Origin: Spiroplasma_E sp902809815
GTDB taxonomy: Bacteria > Bacillota_I > Bacilli_A > Mycoplasmatales > VBWQ01
Reading direction: 5' to 3'
Length of the DNA stretch: 64,000 bases
NCBI RefSeq assembly: GCF_964030925.1
Contig: NZ_OZ034992.1
Location: 186,001-250,000 of the forward strand
The position numbers and the translations under genes were made by a program. Below are positions 10,623-21,071 of the stretch, one piece after another. Positions within the stretch are counted from its first letter, which is position 1; every line of letters begins with the position of its first letter. Below the pieces are notes generated by a model, which saw only the letters and a list, made by a program, of their open reading frames with translations, did not search any database and was not told the DNA's origin.

Positions 10623-13380
10623 AACAGTTTGAAAATCAACTGGTGAAATTGAAAAAGATTTTACACAAAATAAAGATTTACAATTTCGTGTATGTCCTTT
10701 TACTATTATTTTAGGTGCTATAAATTCAACAGAAACGGGATATAAACCACCAACTTCAATACCTAATGATTATACTAGTTTTAGTAAAATCTTTACTGGT
10801 AGAGAAGCAATATTATCTGTATGAGATAATAGTTTTGATTTAATAGAACCAGATTTAAAAACAATAGATTCTACTGGTAAAAAGGTTTTAAAAGTTGGTG
10901 ATGTATTTTATGGAAATATTTTAAGTGACCAATTAGGTATTACTTATTCAGCAACTCCCAATGATAATAGTTTCATTCAAGAACAAGCAATTAAAAATGT
11001 AGTTATTAATATTCCAAATGAACCAAAGAATTTTAATTTTATTAATAATATTGTTTCAAATTTATATAAGTTATATATGATTCCAGAAATTAATAAAGTT
11101 ATAAATAATGATAAATCAATTAAAGTTGATAGACAATGATATATTCTTGAAGTTGCAAGTAAAACTTATAATAATGAAAATAAAGAATTAGCATATATTC
11201 AATGTACTTTTAGTAGTTTAAATGATAAATTATCAACAAGTGGTTTAGCAATTAATCAATATGTGCAATTAGGTGCAGTTGGTGAGCCAGTTGCAATACC
11301 TACATTGGATTTAAACAACAATATTATATTAGACCAAGATTACTTGCCACCAAGACCAGTTACACATGCACAAATTACTTTTTATGGAACAGTTGGAAAA
11401 ATAGGAATTGGATTATGGGGTAGAAATATTAATAAAAATGATAATAAAGAAATTACTATGAATCCTACACATTTAATTTTTCCTTTAAATTATCAAGCAT
11501 CTACATATGACCCAGTTAGTTTTAGTGCTTTGCCAGAAACTAATTATGTTTTAACAGTAGGAGCAAAATCAACAGTTGATACTTATCAACAATGGCAAGA
11601 AGTAATAGCACCAATGTATGATGATGGTGCGAAAAAAACTTTTGAAGGTCATATATTAACTGATGTTGAAAAAACAACATCTACAAACAAAATTGACACT
11701 GAAACTGGTAAATATATTCCTTATTGAGATAGCAATTTTTTAAATGGAGTAAACTTAGATACTGATAAATTTTATACTATTGGTAATCCTTATTTTGTAT
11801 ATTTTAATAAAAATAATAAAAAAATAAGAGGTCAAATTAATGGTTATATTATTAATAATTTAAAATTTAAAAATTTAAGAAATTTAAATGCTTTAATGTA
11901 TTTTATTTATAATTCTATGAATGAAATCCCTTTATCAATAAGAGAAACGGTTAAAATTCAATTAAATACTATACCAGTATTTGGCAGTTTTTTTAGTGGG
12001 TTTACTGGTGGGATGAATATAGGATTTAAAAAAGTTTCAAATTTATTAATACCAAGATTTGATATTGTTAATTTTTTTATGAGTGCAGAATTATATAAAT
12101 TTTATACAAACGTTATTTATTCAAGTGCAAAAGAAAAAAATATTATGCCGTATGATGTTTTTAGAAATGGCACACCCGATTCATTACCAGCAATTTTAGG
12201 AACATCAAGTCATATGACAAGTTTTACGTTTAATTTAACGGATAACATTAAACTTTCAACTTATGATATTGATAATAATAATATTGTTGATAGTAAATAT
12301 ATGAATCTAGTTAATATATCACAAATTAATCCAAATAATAATCAACAAATCTATTTATTACCACCAGTAGAAGATTTTGACTTACAATCACCAATTTTTG
12401 GTAATGATAATTATAGTGGTTTTTATATAGATATGATTGATATTTTAGTTCAAGGAAAATGTAATTTCAAATTAACATTTTATAGTATGCCAAATGATTA
12501 CGAAGGGGCTGTAAGTGATGATTTTAGTATTTGAGCAGGAACGTATCAAACAGTTGGTAAAGCAAGTGGTAATATAAGATTAATTAAGAATAATTTTTTA
12601 TTAGCAAATAATACTTATAGTTTTAAAAATAAATATAATTATCCAAAAGCAGTTAATCCACCACCACCAACAGAAATACCACATTCAATATTCATAGATT
12701 TATCTGGTAAAGCATTAAATAATCATTTTACTTCTCCGTTTGTATCAGATATTTCTAAACGTTATCAATATTTTATTTATCCAAATAATACTAATTATCA
12801 GTCATGAATAAAAGATATTTCAATTGATATAACAGAATATGGTTATCAAAATATACAAGATTTTCTCAACGATTATAAAAATTTGGAATTAAATTGAAAT
12901 ATTAGTATATCGGCAATTGAAGGAAATAAAAATAATACCTTTAATAGTAGTAATTCATTTATCATTCCTGATTTAAAAGATATACCTCAATTCATAGGAG
13001 AATATATACCTTATTTTCATGAAAATAATCCAGAAACTTACTATCACTATAATGATAATCAAGAACACGAAGGAAATAATTGTAAGTTTAAAGTAGAAAT
13101 TCTTTTATATCCTAGTTTAAAAGATTATTATATAAAAAATGAACTTGATAGTAATAAATATTATTCAGTATTAATTGGAGATACAAATAATAATGCTAGT
13201 GCAGATGATAAAAGAGTCACTTTTATACAGGTATGATTAGTTATGTCTTTTGTAGGTACTAAACTAAACATAACTATAAATTTAATTAGTAGTTTACATA
13301 TTAATACAGATTATTTAACTAGTGAAATAATTAGCAATATTAACTTTAATAATATACAAATTTCACCAAGAGTGACATAA
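10591..13380 (+). CDS. Large phage structural protein, 929 aa, function unknown
   Basis: Begins with ATG 10591 inside the portal end, preceded by TGGAGAAACTAAAA. It is the longest gene of the prophage. The start IPKINHQLIKTVWKSTGEI and following beta-rich sequence resemble the entry domains of virion appendage proteins. A membrane-active looking stretch (FGSFFSGFTGGMNIGF) lies around residue 470, and the C-terminal half is Asn/Tyr-rich beta structure with a PPPP segment. No coiled coil long enough for a tape measure. Sitting between portal and scaffold, it is likely the short tail, knob or spike of a podovirus-like particle; this is inference. No family recognised. Confidence 0.7.
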
Positions 13381-13403
13381 CAATTAAAAAGGTGGTGGTA
13401 ATT

Positions 13404-13898
13404 ATGTTAAATGAAAATGAAATGAAAGAAGGTAATAATATGGAAGAAAAAGAAAAAGATGAAGAACAAGAAACTGAATCAAATTCAACAGAAACTGAAT
13501 CAAAACCCGAAGAAAATGAATCAAAACAAGTAGAAACTGAATCAAAAGAACCAGAAACTGAAGAATCTAAAGAACCAACTTTAGAAGATAAATATAAAGA
13601 ATTAGAAGAAAAATATAATGCTTTATATAAAGAAAAAACTGATAAAGATAGAGAAATTAGACATTCAGAAAGTTATAAAAAATATGATTTATCACAAGAA
13701 AATATTAATTTATTAAAAAGATATCTTGGAGATAAAGATGATATTGAAGAAGAATTATCATTATTAAATAAAGATTTTCCACATTTATTTAATAAAAATA
13801 AAGATACAAATATTAGTAATTCTTTAGATGTAAAAGATAAATTTAAAGAAAATAAAAAAGAAGATGTAGATAGTAGTACATTCGGAATGGTAGGTTAA
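13404..13898 (+). CDS. Phage scaffold-like protein
   Basis: 164 aa. ATG 13404 is chosen because AAAAAGGTGGTGG sits at good spacing; a GTG at 13392 would overlap that site. The N-terminal half is almost only Glu, Ser, Thr and Lys with repeats of ETESK/EPETEE type, followed by a coiled coil (LEDKYKELEEKYNALYKEK) and a short C-terminal helix. Acidic, coiled-coil and directly before the capsid gene is the pattern of internal scaffolding proteins that guide procapsid assembly. Confidence 0.7.
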   Translation: MLNENEMKEGNNMEEKEKDEEQETESNSTETESKPEENESKQVETESKEPETEESKEPTLEDKYKELEEKYNALYKEKTDKDREIRHSESYKKYDLSQENINLLKRYLGDKDDIEEELSLLNKDFPHLFNKNKDTNISNSLDVKDKFKENKKEDVDSSTFGMVG

Positions 13899-13900
13899 AT

Positions 13901-14107
13901 ATGACTATTAAAGAATTTAATAAAAAATATGAAAATATTCAAAGTGATTATCCTGATATTTTTAATATTACTAGAAGTACTCGTATAGAAATAATAAATA
14001 CTTTAGAAAGTATTAAAGGATATGAAAAAAGTATCAATTGTTTAGAAAAAATACTTAATTTTGAAAAACAAGTATTAAATGATTTAAAACAAATTAAAGG
14101 AGAATAA
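13901..14107 (+). CDS. Small helical phage protein
   Basis: 68 aa, starts 2 bases after the scaffold stop and ends 2 bases before the capsid gene, so it is translated within the head operon. Predicted almost fully helical, with SINCLEKILNFEKQVLNDLK as a likely coiled coil. It may be a capsid assembly or decoration factor; no family recognised. Confidence 0.55.
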   Translation: MTIKEFNKKYENIQSDYPDIFNITRSTRIEIINTLESIKGYEKSINCLEKILNFEKQVLNDLKQIKGE

Positions 14108-14109
14108 AT

Positions 14110-15300
14110 ATGGCAATTATTACAACACAATCAACAACAATTAATGACCCTAGTACACCTAGTGGTAAAGCAGATTTATCAGTTAAATATCTTAAAAATT
14201 TAAAAGTTTTATTATCAAAAAGAGTAGCATTAATTAATGCAACAGTAGAGAATAGAGAACAATTAGATGCTGGTACTGCTATTTATGATGTTACAAAACG
14301 TAATATTACACAAGATTATAAACGTGGTGCTGGTGAAAATGATGTAACAGCAATTAGAACAGAACAAATTCTTTTAAATAAATCAAAAGAAATTAATTAT
14401 GAAATTGAAACATTAGATTTAAAAAGATTAGGTGCTAAATTTGAAGATGGTGGAATTACTATGGGTGATAGTTATGTTTCTGGTTGAATTGATGCAAAAG
14501 CAAAATCAGTAGAAGTATATTTAGTTGCTAAATTACTTCAATTAGCAGTTAAAACAGCAAACGAAAATGGCATTATTAATATTACATTACCAACTAATCC
14601 TAAAACAGATGATTATAGAGCATTATTATGATTAAAAATCTCAACTACATTAGCAACTTTAAAAGCAAGAATTACTGATGAATATATTGGTACAAATGAA
14701 GAAGATTATACATTATGAGTATCTAGTTTTTTTAAACCGTTAGTTTTATTAGCAAATGCTAATTTAGGTAGTGAAAGTTCTAGTGAAGCATTAGCTAGTG
14801 GTAAAGTATTAGAAATTGGTGGTATTAAAATTATAGAATGTCCATGATTAGGAAGAAATTATCCAGCTGGAGTTATTGATAAACAAGAAGGATTTGACTT
14901 TAGGGGTTGTGATGCTGTATTAGTGCATAAAGAAGCATTGGCATTTCCGTTTAATCGTGGTCTTGATAATACATTTATTTTACAAACTAATGGTAATATT
15001 AAAAACTTTCATAAGTTTTTAGTAAGTGATGGTAAAGCATTAAGACCAGATTTAGTTAAAGGATTTACAGTTACTTCAAGTATAGATATTGCAACAGCAA
15101 TTGAATTTACTAATTTAGGTGCTATTACTATGGCTGGTGCAACACCAACTGCAGATGAAGTAGAAAAAGCAGTTATTGCTAAAAATCCTAATTATCGAAA
15201 AGGTAATGCTAATTTTTCAGATTTAACAGCAACAAGTGCTAATGTTGAAGGTAAAAATTTATATGATGGTTCTTTACAAGTAACTTTTACAAAGAAGTAA
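14110..15300 (+). CDS. Major capsid protein with a lipoprotein-repeat-like C-terminal domain
   Basis: 396 aa. ATG 14110 has AAAGGAGAATAA upstream. Position after scaffold, length, and the run of features (N-terminal arm, helix-rich middle SVEVYLVAKLLQLAVKTAN, then ALLWLKISTTLATLKARI and beta-rich segments such as GGIKIIECPWLGRN) fit an HK97-type capsid subunit. The last 70 or so residues differ: EVEKAVIAKNPNYRKGN followed by DLTATSANVEG and YDGSLQVTF repeat the pattern seen in Spiroplasma surface lipoprotein repeats (NPN, TSAT, YxGSxxVTF). This part is probably displayed on the particle surface. Four TGA Trp. Confidence 0.8.
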
Positions 15301-15305
15301 TTTAA

Positions 15306-16085
15306 ATGCCTATTATTTTACTTTTAAGAATAATATTAGAAACTGCTGTTAGTGATATTCAAACTGCTGAATTAATAGAAAAATTTAAAAAAAATAATTC
15401 ATTATTTAATAGTTTTTTAAAAAATCCAGCAGGAATATTAAAAAATCAATTAATGTCAAAAATTTTAGGACAAGGTAAATCACAAAAAGAATTATCAGAA
15501 TTTCAACAAGTTTTACAAAAATTAACAAATTTACCAGTAATTCATAAAAAAATAATGACACATATTACTAATAATAATATTGCTAAATTACAACATATTC
15601 AAAAACAATATTTAAATGGTAAGTCATTAATGGATAAAGGTAAAGAAATAATAATGAATTCTTTAACACAAGAAGATTATGATTCTATGATTGGAGTTTA
15701 TGTAAATCTTTCAAGTTCTGCTCTTGCTGGTGGTATATGAACTCCAGTAGTACAAGCACAATCTGGTACTTATGGTATTGCTACATTAACTTATAGAACT
15801 AATTTATCTAAAAGTTATGATTATTTTAATGTTTCAAGAGAAACTTGAATTGATATGTGTAAATCTATGGGTGCTTATGGAACTGGTGCTAATAGTGTTT
15901 TTATAAGAGAATATTTAGGTGGAGTAAATAAAACTAAAAAAGAAATGAATGCTACTGTTAGAAGAAATGTTAGTCAATTAAATAGAGCAGTAACTAAACC
16001 TAATAAATCAGTTATTAGTACAGTTAATAAATCACAAGCAGTACAAGGATATGGAAGGTTTAAAAATTATGGAAAACAAAAATAA
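15306..16085 (+). CDS. Phage structural protein with KTSC-like domain
   Basis: 259 aa. Starts 5 bases after the capsid gene. The first two thirds are helical and Lys/Gln-rich with no recognised fold. Around residues 165-205 the segment YDYFNVSRETWIDM followed by YGTGANSVFIREYLGG resembles the KTSC domain, found in some phage head proteins and in tRNA synthetase-associated proteins. The tail is Lys/Arg-rich. Its 3' end overlaps the next ATG. Likely a head-associated minor protein. Confidence 0.55.
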
Positions 16086-17811
16086 TATTGATTGAAATGT
16101 AAATTTAAATTATATTACAAAAGATGATTTAAAAACTATATATGGTTTTATACCAGATGCTGACCAAACTACTACTGATAATACTAAAACTGATTTTACT
16201 ATTATGGCAATTGCTATATCAAGTGAACGTATTAATACTATTACTGGTAATTTAATTGAACAAACTGGATTTAATAATTTAAATGAAACTCAAAAACAAT
16301 TAACTAAAAGAGCAACAGCAAGAATGACTATTTATTATTTAACAGTTGGAATGGCATTTATAAGAAGTTCAGTATCTATTAGTGGTAATGGTTTATCAAG
16401 TAGTATTAGTCCCCCAAGTGAACCAGATTATGTATTAATGGAAGTATATAATTTATTACAACAAGCAAATTTACATACTCCAAGAAAAGCAATTAATAAT
16501 CCTATTTCATGTAATACAGATAATTTTAATACTCCTAGTATTTTTGATGAAAGTGATACTAAACTAATTACTTGAGATTCTGGTAATAAAACATTTTTAC
16601 AAAAAATGAGTTTAATTGAAGGTACTGGTATAAAAATAGATAATGTTAGTGATACTATACCTAAATTAAAAATTCATGTTGATAGTAATATTGATTCATT
16701 ATGAGAAGTTGATAAAGATAATATTAATTTTGTTAAATTAAAAGATGATAAAGGTATTATTGCTAATAATAAAAGAATTATTGATGTTGGAACACCTACT
16801 TTTGAAACTGATGCAACTAACAAAGAATATGTTGATAATAAAATACCAGATTTAACTAATTATTATAAAAAATCTGTTTTTATGAAAGGATATTTTACAT
16901 ATAAAGATGATAGAGACCAATTATGAATAAATGATAGTTCAAATAGTTCTCTTGCTATCTCATTATTGCTTAATAATACTTATGGAAGATTAGAAACTAC
17001 TAATAAAACTATTGTTGGTGCTATTAATGAAAATAAAACTAATATTGATAAAAAACAAGATAAAGAAAATTGAAAAATAATAGGTAAAAGTATAAATAAT
17101 CGTAAATATGGTGATTTTAATCTTGCTTTTAATACTCTTTATAGAGTAATTATTACATGGGAATCTCCACCATTTCATCAAGTAAATACAAGAATAACAG
17201 TAGAATTTAAAACAGGTAATTATTTAGGTGGAATACATGGAAGTAAAATATTTCTTACAAAAGGTTTAATTAATAATGAAGAAGGTATTTTATATTTACA
17301 ATTATTAGATATTAATAAATGACAATTAATTTTAGAAGGTGGAAATGAAAAATATGCAAATATTTTTTCATTAGAAGAATTACAAAATACAGTTAAAGTA
17401 GATATTATTCAACCTATAAAAATTACAAGTCATACTTTAAAAATAAATGAATTAAAAAATAATGAGATTAATATTGAATTACCAAATACTCCAACACCAA
17501 GTCCAAGTATTCCACAATGAAAAGAAGTAGGAACAAAAGTTAATATAAATCATATTAAATATACTTTTAAATCAAATACTAAATATAAAATTTATTATAA
17601 TTTTGAAAGTCAATCAAGTAATAAGAAATTTGCTTTTATGTCTAAAGAATTTTTATACGGTGAATTGAATACTGATGTTCAAACATTATATTGAGATAAA
17701 GTTAATGATAGAATAATAATTTCTTTACAAATGCAAAATGATACCATTGCTATTGTTAGTGACCCTACAAGATATGGTCAACTTTTAAAATTAGAAGAAT
17801 TACAGGAATAG
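16069..17811 (+). CDS. Probable head-tail connector fused to tail-fibre domain
   Basis: 580 aa. The first ~125 residues are helical and look like the gp6-type head-tail adaptor: YITKDDLKTIYGF, ISSERINTITGNL, KRATARMTIYYLTVGMAF. Then comes a linker and fibre-like sequence: RIIDVGTPTFETDATNKEYV is the classic phage tail-fibre motif (DVG.PT..TDA.NK.YVD), repeated weakly further on (GRLETTNKTIVGAINENK), followed by a proline linker (PNTPTPSPSIPQ) and a beta-rich terminal domain. One chain could thus seal the portal and bear the receptor-binding fibre. Each half is recognised by motif only. Confidence 0.6.
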
Positions 17812-17815
17812 TATT

Positions 17816-17938
17816 ATGTTTTTTAAAATTATAAAGATTATTTTAGGTTTAATTGGAGTAATTCTATCATCAGCAACTGCTGGTTTAATTATATTTATTA
17901 TTGTAAAAATTATATTAAAAATTAATCAAATATTTTAG
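17816..17938 (+). CDS. Tiny membrane protein, holin-like
   Basis: 40 aa, nearly all one long hydrophobic helix with Lys at both ends (IILGLIGVILSSATAGLIIF). Starts 4 bases after the fibre gene. Position at the end of the late block and size fit a holin or release factor, but no family signature is present. Confidence 0.45.
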   Translation: MFFKIIKIILGLIGVILSSATAGLIIFIIVKIILKINQIF

Positions 17939-17955
17939 AAAGGTGGTGATTTAAT

Positions 17956-18162
17956 ATGGATACTACAACAATTATTATAGTTGCTAATTTATGTATTAAT
18001 GGGGGTTATGTTTTAATTAAATTAGGAAAAGCATTTATTGCTTTTGGTAAATCTTTAACAGACCCTAATAAAAAAGCACTTAAAAAACAAAATAAAATTA
18101 ATAAATTACAAACTAAATTAAATTCTATTAATAAACAACCAGAAGTAAAAAGTATTTATTAA
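17956..18162 (+). CDS. Small membrane protein with basic tail, holin-like
   Basis: 68 aa with a strong ribosome site GAAAGGTGGTGATTT. One hydrophobic segment (TIIIVANLCINGGYVLIKLG) followed by a Lys-rich, probably coiled-coil tail (KKALKKQNKINKLQTKLN). Last gene of the late block, before the terminator. With its neighbour it could form the particle release function; no endolysin accompanies it, as expected in a host without peptidoglycan. Confidence 0.5.
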   Translation: MDTTTIIIVANLCINGGYVLIKLGKAFIAFGKSLTDPNKKALKKQNKINKLQTKLNSINKQPEVKSIY

Positions 18163-18166
18163 TAAT

Positions 18167-18194
18167 AAAAAAATGCCTTTAATAGGCATTTTTA
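18167..18194. terminator. Bidirectional terminator between the two prophage blocks
   Basis: AAAAATGCCT (18169-18178) pairs with AGGCATTTTT (18184-18193), with A and T runs on either side. The rightward late genes end at 18162 and the leftward block ends at 18200, so it can serve both. Confidence 0.85.
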
Positions 18195-18199
18195 CTTAT

Positions 18200-19027
18200 T
18201 TATAAACTCATGTGATTATAATCTCAATTTAATGAAGCATTATCTAAAATTACATCACTCATATTAGTTCCATATTGACTACTTGTTTCACTATTAATAG
18301 TAAATCTATTATCATTAATTAATCTTGCAGTTTCATTTGTAAATGAAGTTTCTTGCATTTCTCTACTATGATTTGTTTCTATTGGAAGTAAATTATGGAT
18401 TATTTCACTTGCACCAGCAATTATGGTAGGTACTGCATAAGCATTATTAAAATCATTATTTATCCCCATAGCAACACCACTACTAATCAAACAACCACCA
18501 GTTGCCATATTACATATTTTTCTTATTGCTTCAAATTTATTAGGTATTAATTCTAGAATTCCATTAATAAGATTTGATATACCATAAGCATTTAATGAAA
18601 TATAAGTATCTCAATCCATTTGTCCCATAAATTCACTATTTTGTCCCATAAAAATTATGTTTTGTCTCAAATCTGGTGGAAATGGGTCAATAGTAGTAGT
18701 AGTTATTGGACTTTCAGTTGGATTAGGGTTAATTGAAGAATTAGTAAATTTAGCATAATTTGCTAAGCCAATTGTTCCTAATCCTAATGCTATTTTTTTA
18801 GAACTATTTAATAATTTAGTTTTTGAACTTGGCATTTGATTTAAATTTCATATATCAATTCCTAATTTTTTTGAAAATAATAAAGCATTTATACTACCTA
18901 GAATAGGATTTCCTATTAATTGCCCATAATAAGCACTGGTACCTATCATTGCTGATAATGGTGATATTCCAGTTCTTATTAATTTTAATAAAGTATAATT
19001 TGAGTTTTGGTTTTCTGTATTTGGCAT
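18200..19027 (-). CDS. Prophage protein of unknown function, possible internal or membrane-active virion protein
   Basis: 275 aa. ATG 19027 is preceded by AAAAGGAGAATAAAAAA. Several Gly/Ala/Ser-rich hydrophobic stretches are seen: ALGLGTIGLANYA (about residue 75) and ATGGCLISSGVAMGI (about 185). The C-terminus is polar. Such amphipathic Gly-rich segments occur in virion proteins released into the membrane during DNA entry, but this is only an inference. Last gene of the leftward block. Confidence 0.5.
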
Positions 19028-19031
19028 TTTT

Positions 19032-19289
19032 TTATTCTCCTTTTATAAATTTAAATTGCATATTTCCTACTGTATCTCTATTATTACCAACTATAATTAA
19101 ATATCCAGTTTGATTATTTTCTAATATTCATGAATAAAAAATATCTTGTGGATATAATTTTGGATATAAATTTAATGCTAATAAATAACATAAAGCATCT
19201 TCTTTATTTTTTAATAATCCAACTGTTGGACATTTTATTTCTTTTGGACTTTTTTCATTATAAAATCATTCAGTTCTAATATTTCTCAT
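19032..19289 (-). CDS. Small prophage protein
   Basis: 85 aa, 4 bases upstream of the 18200..19027 gene. Begins MRNIRTEWFYNEKSPKE; contains EDALCYLLALNLYPKLYP and ends in a beta-like FIKGE. Ribosome site AAAGGATGTGAAATA. No family recognised. Confidence 0.5.
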
Positions 19290-19303
19290 TATTTCACATC
19301 CTT

Positions 19304-19423
19304 TTATTCTCAATCAAATTCATTAAAACTATCTTGTATTATTCGCATATATTCTTTATCATTATTTTTTCTGGCTTCTAATCATTGTTCCATTAATCAT
19401 TTTGCTAAATCTCATTTAGTCAT
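19304..19423 (-). CDS. Micro-ORF, Trp-rich (39 aa)
   Basis: MTKWDLAKWLMEQWLEARK start with four TGA-coded Trp, then an acidic end. The ribosome site AAAGGATGTGAAATA matches that of the next gene. Its start codon overlaps the stop of the upstream micro-ORF. Helical, amphipathic. Invisible if TGA is taken as stop. Confidence 0.45.
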
Positions 19424-19530
19424 TATTTCACATCCTTTTCTTCATCACACATATCACATTCTCCAAAATAATAATATTCTACGTTATAATATATATAATG
19501 TTTGCATGGTTTTAAATTATCTTTATTCAT
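19423..19530 (-). CDS. Micro-ORF with Cys/His cluster (35 aa)
   Basis: MNKDNLKPCKHYIYYN, then GECDMCDEEK: a Cys-x-His and a Cys-x2-Cys pair could bind one zinc. Start and stop overlap those of its neighbours by one or a few bases, the pattern of a translationally coupled string. Confidence 0.4.
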   Translation of the reverse strand: MNKDNLKPCKHYIYYNVEYYYFGECDMCDEEKDVK

Positions 19531-19670
19531 TAATCAAAGTCTCCATTTTCTATTTTTTTAATAAGTTCTTGACGTATTATTAAATTCATTGAAATAATTA
19601 TTTGTTTTTCCCAATTATCAGTTTCCATAAATAAATTTTTTAAATATTTAAGTAATTTTTCTTTATTCAT
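19530..19670 (-). CDS. Micro-ORF, helical (46 aa)
   Basis: MNKEKLLKYLKNLFMETDNW start and the ending KIENGDFD, which echoes the ending of the disrupted ORF at 19734 (FIENGEFDNE), suggesting duplicated small genes. Coupled to neighbours by overlapping stop and start codons. Confidence 0.4.
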   Translation of the reverse strand: MNKEKLLKYLKNLFMETDNWEKQIIISMNLIIRQELIKKIENGDFD

Positions 19671-19741
19671 TATTCAAAATCAACTAATTTTAATCTAAAT
19701 ATTAATTCAATACTTACATCTTCATGTTCACATTTATTCAT
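19670..19741 (-). CDS. Micro-ORF (23 aa)
   Basis: MNKCEHEDVSIELIFRLKLV. Coupled by overlapping codons on both sides. Very short, so it may only serve coupling; its placement in an unbroken chain with GGAGAA-type ribosome sites supports it. Confidence 0.3.
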   Translation of the reverse strand: MNKCEHEDVSIELIFRLKLVDFE

Positions 19742-19853
19742 TATCAAATTCTCCATTTTCTATAAATTCAAGTACTTTATAATAAGCAGTAAGTTTACCT
19801 GCTTCTTTTAAAGAATCACATAAACAAATACTAATTTGTTTATTTAATGGTGG
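19734..19853 (-). pseudogene. Micro-ORF truncated by IS3 insertion
   Basis: Carries PLNKQISICLCDSLKEAGK and ends FIENGEFDNE. Removing the element and one GTGG restores a 40-codon frame starting at a TTG (complement of 20978-20980) that overlaps the end of the ORF at 20974..21056. The insertion removes its start. Confidence 0.45.
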
Positions 19854-20973
19854 TTGGCCCTTAATTACTGGACCATTTTTGATATAAAATTCTAAATTTT
19901 AATTTGTAAAATTGGTGGTTTTAGAAATTTAGAATGTATTCTTTCATAATTATAAAACATAACATATTGATTTACATCATTTATAGCTTCATTGATGGAT
20001 AAATATTGATTTGATCCTTTAGGTAGTCATTCTTGAGATAAATGAGAAAATCAGTTTTCAGATAATACATTACCACCAATATCATAAGGTTGTTTTTTGC
20101 TTAAAATTATTTGTTTATCCTCTGCTCATTTTGTGATATCCTGACAATAAAATTCGTTGGCGTTATCTGAATGTAAAATAACATTTTTTACTTGATTTCA
20201 AGAAAATTGTTTGTTGATTTTTTCAAGAGCAGGAAGAATTAAATCCTGATATGATTTATTAGGAGCAATATTATAACTAACAACATTATTTGAATAAAAA
20301 TCAATAATTACAAAAAGATATAATCATCCTTCTTTAGTATTTATTTGTTTAGTGTCCATTGATCAAATTTGATTTGAAGAGGTTGTACTTTTATAATCTT
20401 TGTTTACTTTATCCATTGTAGGTATTCACTTATTTGGATTTTTTTTGTTTTTAGGATAGTTATTTTTAGTTTGTTTTAATCCTTGAATATTGTGTTCTTT
20501 CATAATTTTTCGCATTTGTTTTATTGATAATTCTATATTTAAAATGATATTTTTTTCTTGTTTTAATCACTCTTTAAAAGCTGAAAAAATTCTTAAATAT
20601 CCATAAATTCTGCCTTTTCTTGTAGAATGAAATTCGATTAAAAGTTGGCATATTTTTTGATATTTATGATTGCATTTAATAATATGATTTTCTTCTTTTT
20701 TAATAGGTTTTTGTTTATTTTTTAAAAAGTAATATGTTGATCTGTTTAATTGAAGATATTGACATAGGTTTCTAATTGAATATTGATTTTTACAATCATC
20801 AATAATTTTAATTTTTTCTTTGATATTTAATTTGTTAATTACTAATGCTATTTGTTTAATTTTATCCATTAATAAAAATCCTTTCAGGTTAAAATTAGTG
20901 TTAATTATATAACACAATTGTTTTTAGAATACATTCAGGTTTTTTAAATTAATGGTCTAGTAAAAAGGGCTAA
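19854..20973 (-). mobile_element. IS3-family insertion sequence, copy A
   Basis: 1120 bp with imperfect inverted ends TTGGCCCTTAATTACTGGACCA and the complement of TGGTCTAGTAAAAAGGGCTAA. Flanked by the 4-bp duplication GTGG (19850-19853 and 20974-20977). Appears identical to copy C. It splits two overlapping micro-ORFs of the prophage. Confidence 0.92.
19892..20869 (-). CDS. IS3-family transposase, copy A
   Basis: 325 aa in one frame with TGA as Trp. N-terminal HTH_21-type segment (YSIRNLCQYLQLNRSTYY), then the rve integrase core: first Asp in WSMDTKQINT, second in LHSDNANEFYC, and Glu in NVLSENWFSH. This corresponds to OrfB of ordinary IS3 elements. No separate OrfA with a DNA-binding N-terminus fits in the 1120 bp. 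Ribosome site CTGAAAGGATTTTT. Same protein as the other two copies. Confidence 0.9.
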
Positions 20974-21056
20974 GTGGCAAGTGGCAATCAAATAATTAAT
21001 TTTTGTTTATATTCGTTTTTATATTCATCAATAATATCTTCAGTAGTAATTTCCAT
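20974..21056 (-). pseudogene. Small prophage ORF cut by IS3 near its stop
   Basis: MEITTEDIIDEYKNEYKQKL followed by IIWLPLA. Without the IS the frame would read three more codons (TIK) and stop, giving 30 aa. The insertion thus changes only the very end. GGAGAATAA precedes the ATG. Confidence 0.45.
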
Positions 21057-21071
21057 TATTTATTCTCCTTA

